From Hexactinellida sp. DTS-2022 (taxonomy: Eukaryota; Porifera; Hexactinellida): DNA of 64,000 nt. The notes under the pieces were generated by a model. It searched no databases. It was not told the origin of the DNA and saw nothing but the letters and a program-made list of their open reading frames with translations. Below, in pieces: positions 1-9,005 of this stretch. A program made the translations under genes and the position numbers. Position 1 is the stretch's first letter. Every line of letters starts with the position of its first letter. Location: NCBI GenBank assembly GCA_028753945.1, contig JAPNXP010000002.1, positions 186,001 to 250,000 on the forward strand, in the 5' to 3' direction.

Positions 1-89
1 GTAATACGTAAATATAGCCATTCTTACGGTATAGTACAATGATGTATAGCAAGTCGTGAAATATCGATTACAAATATCGGAAGAATCGG

Positions 90-231
90 GAAATATGGAA
101 GGAAATATCGGTTAAGGAGTACAAGGTTTAATCCCCTAGCCTATACAAATGCCTACAAATGACTCAGATTAATACGAACATATTAATACGGTCCCCTGGT
201 GTCCTATTAACGAGGTTATACTATACGTATT
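90..231. mobile_element. MITE family B remnant (pogo-like ends)
   Basis: This shares with 19632-19781, 58393-58562 and 61898-62060 the sequence run from GGTTAAGGAGTACAAGG through CCTAGCCTATACAAATG to GTCCCCTGGTGTCC. The left end is decayed; the right end still resembles the family's inverted terminal repeat. No protein is encoded. It probably lies in an intron of the coiled-coil gene to its right. Confidence 0.7.
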
Positions 232-265
232 ATAACACGACCACATAACACAACACATACAGTAC

Positions 266-2375
266 CTGGTCTGTTCTATCTCCTCCTCGAGACCGGTTGC
301 CCTCCTCTCCTGCTTCGACACCTCGCCCTGCAGCCGCTGTCGCTCCTTCTGGAGGAACGCGACTATCTCCTGCACCCCTGCCCCCGAGAGGTGTTGGTGT
401 CCCTCCGTCACCACCGACCTCCGCGCCGACCGCACGTCCTCATAGAGTGCGCCCTTCTCAGCCTCCAACTGCGACACCTGCAAAGGGAGCAGTTAGTATA
501 GTGGATGTGACACTATTGTGACATTATTGTGACACCTCTAGTGGCATTATAAACTATTGCGACACCTGCAAAGGGAGCAGTTAGTATAGTTAATGTGACA
601 CCTTTATGCCACTATTGTGACACATTTGTGACACCTCTAGTGGCATTATAAACTATTGTGACACCTGCAGAGGGTACATGATGACATATATAATACTCAC
701 ATACTGTCACAGAAATATCTACAAAGGGAGTAGTAATTAGTTATGCAATTAATCTCATAGATGCGACACATTTATGCCACTATTGTGACACCTTCTAGTG
801 GCATTAAGATCTTTAGATATGTTTGTTCACAGAATATTTGGTGCTTGATGTAGGAAGTTGAAAAAGGTTGGGAATTGCTGCCATAAATAATTTAATTTAT
901 TGCTTTGTGAAAATAAATTATAATGTAGATAAATGTACAATATTTAATCCTTTTATTTAATTGAATATACGTATACTCTGAAAATGTCGCAATATACAGA
1001 GAATAACACCTGTTACTGCTATAATATAGTTACAGCAATAACATCTGCTATTCTTTACATAAAACATCTGCTATTCCTTCAAAACTACAGAGCACGAAAA
1101 GTATAAATAGAGACAAGTTGTGAGAACTTGAGATGCTCTTATAGGAGCCACTGTCGCTCCTATAAGAGAATCGGATGTTCTTATAGGAGCGACAGTGGCT
1201 CCTATAAGAGAATCGGATGTTCTTATAGGAGCGACAGTGGCTCCTATAAGAGAATCGGATGTTCTTATAGGAGCCACTGTCGCTCCTATAAGAGAATCGG
1301 ATGTTCTTATAGGAGCGACAGTGGCTCCTATAAGAGAATCGGATGTTCTTATAGGAGCGACAGTGGCTCCTATAAGAGAATCGGATGTTCTTATAGGAGC
1401 GACAGTCGCTCCTATAAGAGCATCGAATGTTCTTATAGGAGCCACTGTCGCTCCTATAAGAGAATCGATAGTTCTTATTGGAGCCACTGTCGCTCCTATA
1501 AGAGCAACCGATGCTCTTATAGGAGCCACTGTCGCTCCTATAAGAGAATCGATAGTTCTTATTGGAGCCACTGTCGCTCCTATAAGAGCAACCGATGCTC
1601 TTATAGGAGCCACTGTCGCTCCTATAAGAGTATCGGAAGCTCTTATTGGAGCGACAGTAGCTCCGATAAGAACATTCGATGCTCTTATAGGAGCGACTGT
1701 CGCTCCTATAAGAGCAACCGATGCTCTTATAGGAGCCACTGTCGCTCCTATAAGAGTATCGGAAGCTCTTATTGGAGCGACAGTAGCTCCGATAAGAACA
1801 TTCGATGCTCTTATAGGAGCTACTGTCGCTCCTATAAGAGCAACCGATGCTCTTATAGGAGCCACTGTCGCTCCTATAAGAGTATCGGAAGCTCTTATTG
1901 GAGCGACAGTAGCTCCGATAAGAGCATCGGAAGCTCGTATAGGAGCGACAGATGATATAAGTATGGTGTCACCAGTAGGTAGCATATTTCAAGGTATGAA
2001 TTATAAATGTGCCACATTGTGGCACTATTATAACACCTGTTGTTTCATGGAGTCATTTTCTATCTCGAGTTCCCTGGAGAGTTTGTCTCGCTGCTCACTC
2101 AGATTTCGAATATGGGACACATAACTCTCCACTGCCTGCATTTCGTCCTTGGTTTGTTCCCGTAGAGTCTCGCCCTCGCTAATTGCTCCCTTGAGGGTTT
2201 CTTCCGTGCGGCGTAACTTTCGCCAGAGGTGTTTTAGCTTCAATTCGTCCGTGGCAGTTAGGGCAAGTCCGTCGCCCATGAAACACTCGTTGATTAGACT
2301 CATTTCATCGGTAGGGACATTCTCAGAACGGGGACTCGTTGCTAGGGTGGGGATCTTAGATCGACGAGCTGCCAT
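266..2375 (-). CDS. Coiled-coil protein, two exons, 3' part outside the window
   Basis: I do not recognise this gene. Exon 1 runs from an ATG at 2375 to 2037 (113 codons, phase 0, donor after CAACAG). Exon 2 runs from 477 to 266, joins in the same frame, and ends at a GT donor in phase 2, so further exons lie to the left. The protein is charged and heptad-rich, with long Glu/Arg/Leu helices starting near residue 45, as in centrosomal or ciliary coiled-coil proteins; that role is only a guess. The first ~45 residues look disordered. The ~1.56-kb intron holds two tandem-repeat tracts. The acceptor region of exon 2 is itself duplicated further upstream in the intron, so acceptor choice is uncertain. 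Confidence 0.65.
471..800. repeat. Degenerate ~90-bp tandem repeat copying a splice acceptor
   Basis: The segment gcgacacctgcaaaggg occurs at 471 and 559, with a degraded copy near 657 and a fragment near 721. In between are shared tracts such as gtgacacctctagtggcatt. Read on the minus strand, each copy carries the CTTTGCAG acceptor of exon 2 of the coiled-coil gene, so the repeat arose by duplicating an intron-exon junction. Confidence 0.7.
1132..1951. repeat. Near-palindromic 42-bp minisatellite, about 19 units
   Basis: Units of 42 bp consist of an inverted repeat (CTCCTATAAGAG ... CTCTTATAGGAG) around a short variable spacer such as AATCGGATG or CAACCGATG, with a second centre at GCCACTGTCGC. 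Because 42 is divisible by three and the unit is almost its own reverse complement, both strands read open as a repeat close to APIRESDVLIGATV. It lies wholly inside an intron of the coiled-coil gene. I treat the long open frames as by-products of the repeat. Confidence 0.95.
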
Positions 2376-2390
2376 TTGCTAGGTGTCAAC

Positions 2391-2455
2391 AAATAAATAA
2401 ATAATAATAATAATAATAGCAATAATAATAATAATAATAATAATAAATTTAATAA
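2391..2455. repeat. AAT/AAAT microsatellite
   Basis: A run of AATAAATAATAAT-type repeats with one GC interruption, between the start of the coiled-coil gene and the end of the first DUSP gene. Confidence 0.9.
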
Positions 2456-2509
2456 TAAGAATAAGTTATCTCTATTACTGCTATAGTTCCATTAACAGTT
2501 CCGGATATA

Positions 2510-3742
2510 TCATTTTAGTTCCGGTACACAGGTTACAACCTGTATGTTTGTATCCCCGTCATAATCTGGAATAGCAAATAGAATTGATTTGCTATTCAAC
2601 CCGATTGGCACATCCAAGTCTTGAATGGGGGCAAAAGGAGAAAAGGGAATATTTGCAATAGATGCATGGAGTGAAAAATTAAGTAAGGTATTATTGTTTA
2701 GTTTGGAGGAGTTTTGAAACAATGAGGTGTTTGGTTGAACAGAATTTGGTTTAAAAACTTTGCTAACAGTGTAACTGTGAAAATTTGGAGCGTTTCTGAA
2801 AATTGTATATTTATCATCGATAGCGAATGCAACGGTAGGTTTAAATGTAAAAAATTCAAAAAAAAAATCATATTTATCTATTAAATCTGCATATGTATCT
2901 GTGGGGTTAGATTCAGTTATTATTTCAATACTAAAGGTGTTAGTTCCAATCTTGTCAATGTGAGCAAAGATTAATTTGTGTTTAACTGAGTTTAAAGGCA
3001 CCTCGACTATCCCTGTGACATCGTTATAATATGCCATTCTCTTAATAATTATTCCAGAACTAAAACGGAAACCGTTAAAGTTTTGCAACATAGACAAAGC
3101 TTTGGAATGCAATAACTTGATCTTTCCGGGATCAATTCCATTTGCGTCGAAACCAGTTTGGTCAATTGGAATTTTGTGGGGGAACTCCCAACTGTCGTTT
3201 GGTTGAGGATTACCTAAGTTGATAGATTCAGAAAATAAAGAGAACCAATTCTTTGAGACCACATACCAATATTCATTCACTTTTGGTTCCAGTTCCAAAA
3301 GTGGTTGCAGTTTATCTCCAAATTTAGCTTTGGAAATAAATGGGTTTATTTCCACCAAATTTTCAATTGAATTTTTAAGATTTGAGAATGTTAAAGTTAC
3401 ACTCGAAAGAAGTTTTTTACACCTCTCAAAGTGTGAAATTTGTTTGTTCAAAAGATTTTTCTGTTCTTCCAAAAACGGTTTCAAAGTATTGGCGCCTAAA
3501 GAATCGTCCAAATTTTTCATCACTCCATCCAGCTGATCGATATCATGTTGTACCTGAGTTAGTTCTGGTTTGTTTGTTTCTTCTATTTGGTTTAGTTCCA
3601 ATAATAGTTCCAGTTCCTTTTTATCCAAAAGTTGTCTGTAACTTGTGAACTTTGCTTTTATAGCATTCCTCGCTTCCTCGATAGAGAGGCAATCCTGATT
3701 GGTCAACTCAGACATAAAGTTTTTGGGAAATGCCACTGCCAT
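2510..3742 (-). CDS. Coiled-coil/DUSP-domain protein, copy 1
   Basis: Single-exon gene, 410 residues from the ATG at 3742. I chose this start because copy 2 has the matching start context (MAxAFP) and the codons upstream are not needed. Residues ~15-130 form a charged helical region with a TRIM-like pattern (SIEEARNAIKAKF, then LLDKKELELLLEL). Residues ~158-227 match a divergent DUSP fold: WYVVSKNWF, then KIPID, then a leucine-rich helix. DUSP domains are known from ubiquitin-specific proteases, but no catalytic USP domain follows. The C-terminal ~180 residues are shared with copy 2 and otherwise unrecognised. Function is unknown; a ubiquitin-linked or scaffold role is only inference. Copy 2 lies 0.4 kb upstream in the same orientation. 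Confidence 0.8.
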   Translation of the reverse strand: MAVAFPKNFMSELTNQDCLSIEEARNAIKAKFTSYRQLLDKKELELLLELNQIEETNKPELTQVQHDIDQLDGVMKNLDDSLGANTLKPFLEEQKNLLNKQISHFERCKKLLSSVTLTFSNLKNSIENLVEINPFISKAKFGDKLQPLLELEPKVNEYWYVVSKNWFSLFSESINLGNPQPNDSWEFPHKIPIDQTGFDANGIDPGKIKLLHSKALSMLQNFNGFRFSSGIIIKRMAYYNDVTGIVEVPLNSVKHKLIFAHIDKIGTNTFSIEIITESNPTDTYADLIDKYDFFFEFFTFKPTVAFAIDDKYTIFRNAPNFHSYTVSKVFKPNSVQPNTSLFQNSSKLNNNTLLNFSLHASIANIPFSPFAPIQDLDVPIGLNSKSILFAIPDYDGDTNIQVVTCVPELK

Positions 3743-4179
3743 CAAACTAAACAACAAACAAATTACGTTTTACTATAGAAAAATCTAAAATATAAAGTGT
3801 AACGTAATAACTAAGATGTTTGTTGTTATTGCTAAAATGTCAACAAAGTGGCAGAGCTGCCATTTGTAAGGGTGTCAAAATAAATAAACAAATAAACAAA
3901 AGTAAACAAAAAAATCTATAAAAATAAAATTAAAAAGAATAAAGGCAAAAAAACAAACAAACAGTCCACAAAGATACAATTAAGTCAATTCAAGAACAAT
4001 GGATAATAAATGGATAATAAATGAAAAAAATTAGGAAAATGAGCAAAATAGCTAACTAATCAATAAACAAAGATGTCGGCCGATATACAGGTATAAATAA
4101 GCCCTAATTCAAAAAGTAAATAATAACAAAAAGCAAGTTACAAACTTAGTTCTAAATTGGAGACTAAATCTTGGAATTA

Positions 4180-5349
4180 TTATATTAGTTCCAGCAGATT
4201 AGATATAACTTCCATATTAAAAGTACCATTTGAGTCAGGAATAAGGAACAGGAAAGTCTTGATAGACAAACCTATTTGGGACTTGAGATCTCTGAAAGGA
4301 GCAAGGGGGGTGATACGGCCAACAGGAAAGGCAGCGATTCCAGATCGCTTTTTTGTGGGTCTGTTTACCGTATATTGGTTATTTATGGAACTGAATGTGA
4401 TAGTGTAATCGCTTTTATAACAGAATAATTTGGGCGGGTAAGTCGTTAAGAAATTACTAAACTTAGAAATTCGATTTTTCACCGCCGCATATGTTTCAAC
4501 TGGGAAACAATTTAAATCAATTTCTAAGTTTAATGTATTAGTTTCGGATTTGTAGCCAATATAACATTTGTGAGTAATTGGAACAAAAGGTAGTTCCACT
4601 TTATTGTTTTTAGGGTTTAAGTAAGGCATTCTTTTGATTGGTTGAGAAGCAAGTAATAAATTATTAAATCCTAACAACAAGTTCCATGCTTTGGAATGCA
4701 ATATACTGCATGCATTTCCGTTTATAATCTTTCCATTTGCATAGATACCAGAATGGTCAATAGGAATGCGCTCTGGAAATTCCCATTTATCGTAATTTTG
4801 AGGATTATTGAAGTTGATTTCCGCTGCAAATTTAGAAAACCACTTTTGTGAAACCACAAACCACTCTTCCCCCAATTTTAGTTCCATTTTCAAAAGAGGT
4901 TCCAAATCAGTTCGGAACTTTGCCTTTGTTCTAAATGGAACTATCTCGATTATATTCTTAACAAATTGGTTAAAATCTGAAAAGTTAAGAGTGAGATGTG
5001 AAAGCAATCTTTCCGATTTCTCAAAATTTTCGATTTCTTTAACCCAAATTGATTTCTGATTTTCAAGAAATTCTTTCAAGGTGTTAGTTCCTAATGAGTC
5101 ATCCAATGAATCCACAACTCCACGTAACTTCTTTAGATCGTTTCTCACATGAGTTAGCTCAGGTTTGTTTGTCTCTTCTATTTGGTTTAGTTCCGATAAT
5201 AGTTCCAGTTCCTTTTCATCCAAAAGCTGTCTGTAACTTGTGAACTTTGCTTTTATAGCATTCCCCGCTTCCTCGATAGAGAGACAATCCTGATTGGTCA
5301 ACTCAGGGACAGGGGGTATAGCTAACTCATCAGGAAATGCCTCTGCCAT
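4180..5349 (-). CDS. Coiled-coil/DUSP-domain protein, copy 2
   Basis: Single-exon gene, 389 residues from the ATG at 5349. It matches copy 1 along its whole length, almost perfectly across residues 17-65. The N-terminal helices span ~20-130. The DUSP-like domain spans ~160-232, with WFVVSQKWF and RIPID. No protease or RING residues are visible. The 5' flank is shared with copy 1 (a purine-rich run followed by ACTATAG on the opposite strand), so the duplication included the promoter. An upstream in-frame ATG at 5502 would add 51 hydrophobic, unconserved residues and is less likely. It lies 163 bp downstream of DNAJC19 on the same strand. Confidence 0.8.
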   Translation of the reverse strand: MAEAFPDELAIPPVPELTNQDCLSIEEAGNAIKAKFTSYRQLLDEKELELLSELNQIEETNKPELTHVRNDLKKLRGVVDSLDDSLGTNTLKEFLENQKSIWVKEIENFEKSERLLSHLTLNFSDFNQFVKNIIEIVPFRTKAKFRTDLEPLLKMELKLGEEWFVVSQKWFSKFAAEINFNNPQNYDKWEFPERIPIDHSGIYANGKIINGNACSILHSKAWNLLLGFNNLLLASQPIKRMPYLNPKNNKVELPFVPITHKCYIGYKSETNTLNLEIDLNCFPVETYAAVKNRISKFSNFLTTYPPKLFCYKSDYTITFSSINNQYTVNRPTKKRSGIAAFPVGRITPLAPFRDLKSQIGLSIKTFLFLIPDSNGTFNMEVISNLLELI

Positions 5350-5512
5350 CAAACTAAACAACAAACAAATAAAAAAATTACGTTTTACTATAGAAAAATC
5401 TAAAATTTTAAGTGTAACATAAAACACGCATAATTTGTTGTTTCTTAATAATATTGCTAAAATGTCATCAAACAAGTGAATCAATACTGATAAAACAGCC
5501 AATCAAATCCAA

Positions 5513-5839
5513 TCATAATTTCTGATCAACCATCATCTTTTTAGCATCATTTATTTTGCTAGCTATGAAAGGTGACCCTCCCTTATCCGGATGGTTTTTA
5601 AGCATCAATCTACGGTGTGCATCGGTGATGGCTTGATTATTGGCAGACGGGCTTATGCCCAATATCCGCGCCGCTTCTCGAGGTGTCATTGTACGCTCGA
5701 AACCACCTCTGTAATATGAAGAGAATATCCCGTTTAGACTTGGCCCTATGGGTCCAGTCTTCTGAAAGCCACGCAGAACTGTGCGGATTATAATCGCACC
5801 CACGAATAGCCCTGTCCCCACCAAAATAAGAGAGGACAT
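5513..5839 (-). CDS. DNAJC19: DNAJC19/TIM14 (Pam18) J-protein of the mitochondrial import motor
   Basis: A 108-residue single-exon protein, close to the usual length of about 110. An N-terminal membrane segment (residues ~4-20) is followed by a short intermembrane region and a C-terminal J domain (~52-108). The J domain has MTPREAARILGIS, the helix II basic patch and the diagnostic HPDKGG loop. In this family the J domain sits in the matrix and stimulates mitochondrial Hsp70 at the TIM23 channel. All expected key residues are present. It is one of several mitochondrial genes in the window. Confidence 0.95.
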   Translation of the reverse strand: MSSLILVGTGLFVGAIIIRTVLRGFQKTGPIGPSLNGIFSSYYRGGFERTMTPREAARILGISPSANNQAITDAHRRLMLKNHPDKGGSPFIASKINDAKKMMVDQKL

Positions 5840-5974
5840 ACGCTAACAACACAACAACAACAATAACGTATTTATTTATAGGGATATATCAATGATATCT
5901 ATATACAAATACCATATTTCCTGCCTATTGTTTTCGTGGCCAAATTTATCATCAAATTTGTTTGAAAAATCCAG

Positions 5975-6919
5975 AAAATCCACGTAATAGTAGGGTCAAA
6001 ATGATAAAATCTAAGATTCCGTGACTAACCTCTGGCAAGTTAAGTTTTATGCCTGATTCTGATACTGTATGTATATCTCGCGATTTAAGTCTCGAAAATT
6101 TGGGCCAACTTTTTTAACTTTTTATAAATTGAGATTAGAGTGTTCTTGAACAGTATACAATAAGTAGTAGCTGCACTGAAAATTTCAACTCAATCGGGAC
6201 TATACTTTTGATGTAATAACCTTTTGAAAATTCCTACGTCATTTGTCACCATGGGAGGTCCATTCTTTAACTATTTTTTAGGCATTTGAAGCATATCTCA
6301 TCCTATATACATGCAATAATCTTATAACTCGCTATGTAGTATGTCTCCATGTAAATCTCGGTAATAGACCTAAATTTAGCACTCTGACTCTTCTGGGGAT
6401 CTCACATGGGGGTAACGAAGCAAGAAAAATTGACCCATAATCGTTTTTTTCGCCCACTTTTATCACAATTTTGACATCAATGGACTGGATTTTTGAATTT
6501 TTGTATAGTTGAAGTGTTAAATTTTTACATGGAGACATACTACATAGCGAGTTAAAAGGTTATTGCATGTATATAGGATAAGATATGCTTCAAATCCCTT
6601 AAAAAAGTATTTAAAGAAGGGACCTCCCATGGTGACAAATGACGTAGGAATCTTCAAAAGGCTATTACATTGAAAGTATAGTCCCGATTGAGTTGAAATT
6701 TTCAGTGCAGCTACTGCTCATTGTATACTGTTCAAAAGCACTCTAATCTCAATTTATGAAAAGTTAAAAAAGTATGCCCAAATTTTCGAGACCGGCATGG
6801 GAGCTTAAATCGCGAGATATATACCCTAAGCCTAAAGTATCAGAATCAGGCATAAAACTTAACTTGCCTGAGGTTGGTAACAGAATCTTAGACATTGACC
6901 CTACTATAACATGGATTTT
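5975..6919. mobile_element. Foldback element, 945 bp, with ~380-bp inverted arms
   Basis: The left arm 5975-6355 is the reverse complement of 6524-6919 with scattered mismatches. Arm ends read AAAATCCACGTAATAG and CTATAACATGGATTTT. The ~170-bp loop has no coding potential. It fills most of the 1.35-kb gap between DNAJC19 and the third DUSP gene. I see no clear target-site duplication. It is either a foldback transposon or a local inverted duplication. Confidence 0.85.
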
Positions 6920-7190
6920 AAGGTTCTCAGCGACAGTAAATAAATTATTAAATTATGCAAAAAATGTAATTATAATTCAGTAAATAATTAATGTGTATTT
7001 AATTAATTTGATCATACACATGCCATTTGTATTGACCCGGCACTTATTCGGGGAAATACAGCGTTTCCCCCCCATTGTCTACAAATTCTGTTATGTATAC
7101 ACAAATAAAAATAATAAAATTCTCAGAATAATTCTCGAAATATACAAATTTAGCAGAAATCAAGTTAGTTCCATATTCCCTATTCTAGTT

Positions 7191-8201
7191 CTAGTTAAAA
7201 GAGAACGCAATACTAACAACAGAGCATGGCCTTGAATGCAAACTGGTTCTGTCCCTTTCTCTCACATGAACTTTGATGTCACAGTTCCAACCAGGAGGTC
7301 GCCAGGACTCCTCCTTTTGTTCCTCAAAGAAATTGCCCCCTTTAGGGGTCTCAGAGGGGACAGGGGGGGTAATCACCGAAACCGACTTCCGATTTTTTTC
7401 ATTTACAGAACATTCCCAAAGGTCGACTTGAATTCGATTGTTGCTATTGTCAAAATATGTTTTCCTTGGAATTGAAATCGAACCAATTTCCATGCCATGC
7501 CACCCTAGCAACAGTTCCCAGGCATCGGAATGGAGTAATACGAAATGTCTGTTCTTCTTTAATCGGTATTTTAGTGTTGATCCCTTGACGATATTAGAAT
7601 TGTCAATTGGAATGCGCTTTGGTGGCGCCTGGGAATAAAATAAGTTTTTGAAAATTGAATTATCGAAGTTGACTTCGTTTCTCCACTCCTTGAACCATTT
7701 AGCGGAAACCACGAACCAAACTTGTCCTAATTCTGGTACCCTGGATTTGGCGATTTGTTGTATCAGGTCCCTCTGTTCCTCTCTAGAGGGCAGCTCTTGC
7801 GAAATGGTACAAATGTTTTCCAAACACCTTTCAAACTCCAAATCCCAAATCAAAAGTATAGTTTCTATATTCGGAATTTTGTATTGCTGTAGTTGAGTTA
7901 TCTTTGTGTGAATGGAATTCTTAGTTTCAGAATATTATTTGTTTAAAATATTTCCACTAAAAGCAGTTTCTATTCTCTCCAAAGCTAGTTTCAGTTCTCG
8001 CAAATTATCTTCGACCTCGCTAACCTTATAAACCCTATCTTCCAATAACTGACTTAACTTAGTTAATAGTTCTTGTTCCAATTCATTAAGCCTCTCGTGG
8101 AGTTTGGAAAACTTGGAACGGATTTGGAATTCTGCGTCGTACAAGGTGCACCTTTCTATAGTTACAGTTTCAGATTGAAAGGGCGGGCTTTTAGTTGCCA
8201 T
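7191..8201 (-). pseudogene. Coiled-coil/DUSP-domain gene, copy 3, with an in-frame stop
   Basis: From the ATG at 8201 the frame is open for 88 codons, hits TAA at 7937-7935, then continues in the same frame to a stop at 7191. The second part carries the best DUSP match of the three copies: WFVVSAKWFKEW, then RIPIDNS, then the LLHSDAWELLLGWHG helix. The first part matches the N-terminal helices of copies 1 and 2. No GT/AG pair would remove the stop. It is therefore a recent pseudogene, a readthrough gene, or an assembly error. Without the stop it would be about 335 residues, shorter at the C-terminus than its paralogues. Confidence 0.75.
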
Positions 8202-8639
8202 TCATACTAATTAACAATATATATTTATAACAAACCATACGCAGTTAATTAAGGACACACCAACTAACGCTTGGGTCACGAACAGATAAATTAGAGGTTT
8301 TGGGAAATCGATTGCCTAGAGACGAGAATACACCATAGGAATTAAGAAATCACTAGAATATTAAAGTGGCATATCGGGTATCGCAGGAGATAATGAATGG
8401 AAAATTAAATCTGTTCTAAAATATCCGATTTCTTAGCTAATAACTAAACTGAATAGAATGATTTGAACTGTTAATGGAACCAAATAACAACACTAACAAT
8501 ATTCATGTGGTGTGTGACACATTCTGGTGGCTCTAAACGACACATTTCTATCACTATAATAATGGCATAGTGGCAGACCATCTAATTGTGACTGAATATA
8601 TTCTAGAACGAATGGAACTATCAATTATTCATAAGATTA

Positions 8640-9005
8640 TTGTTAATGGAACTATCCATTTTCTGTAAAAATTGCAAGAAATTTGATTCTAAGCTAAGAA
8701 AGTAATTTTTTGTACGTTGCACTGGGTTGTACCACATTCCATTTGAGCTATCTGGTATCCTAGTAGGAGGTGTCTCTGCATTAACTAATTATTCACAAAT
8801 GAAAGTATTTCCTTTCACTACATTCCTGACTGGATGGAGTCACCATGTGCATCAGAAGAGGCGGCACACAAACAGATGTCACATTCCACTCAGTTCCACC
8901 ACCTAGCTCTGCTATAAGATACGAGGCACATTCTCTATAGCATTCTACTAACAAACTACTTTCCTTTCAATAGCACTAACTAGCTAACTAGCAAATAATA
9001 ACAAA
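8640..9005 (+). promoter_or_regulatory. Conserved 5' flank of the NHL gene
   Basis: These ~365 bp immediately upstream of the NHL start match the reverse complement of 43740-44100 upstream of the intact NHL copy, with few differences. The shared part runs from AGAAAATTTGATTC-like sequence through CACATGGTGACTCC to the start codon context AATAACAAAATGG. It lacks reading frames and probably holds the promoter and 5' UTR. Conservation could reflect function or just recent duplication. The rest of the spacer from 8202 shows nothing recognisable. Confidence 0.6.

Noticed and set aside
1132..1951. CRISPR-like array of palindromic repeats with spacers
   Set aside because: The units are contiguous with no unique spacers, the host is an animal, and no cas genes are present.
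1071..2124. Three ~300-codon open frames on both strands over the minisatellite
   Set aside because: They result from a stop-free 42-bp unit repeated in register. They lie in an intron and have no start, splice or domain context.
6774..7235. Small plus-strand frames after the foldback
   Set aside because: They fall in the foldback arm or AT-rich spacer and read opposite to the DUSP gene; no homology is visible.
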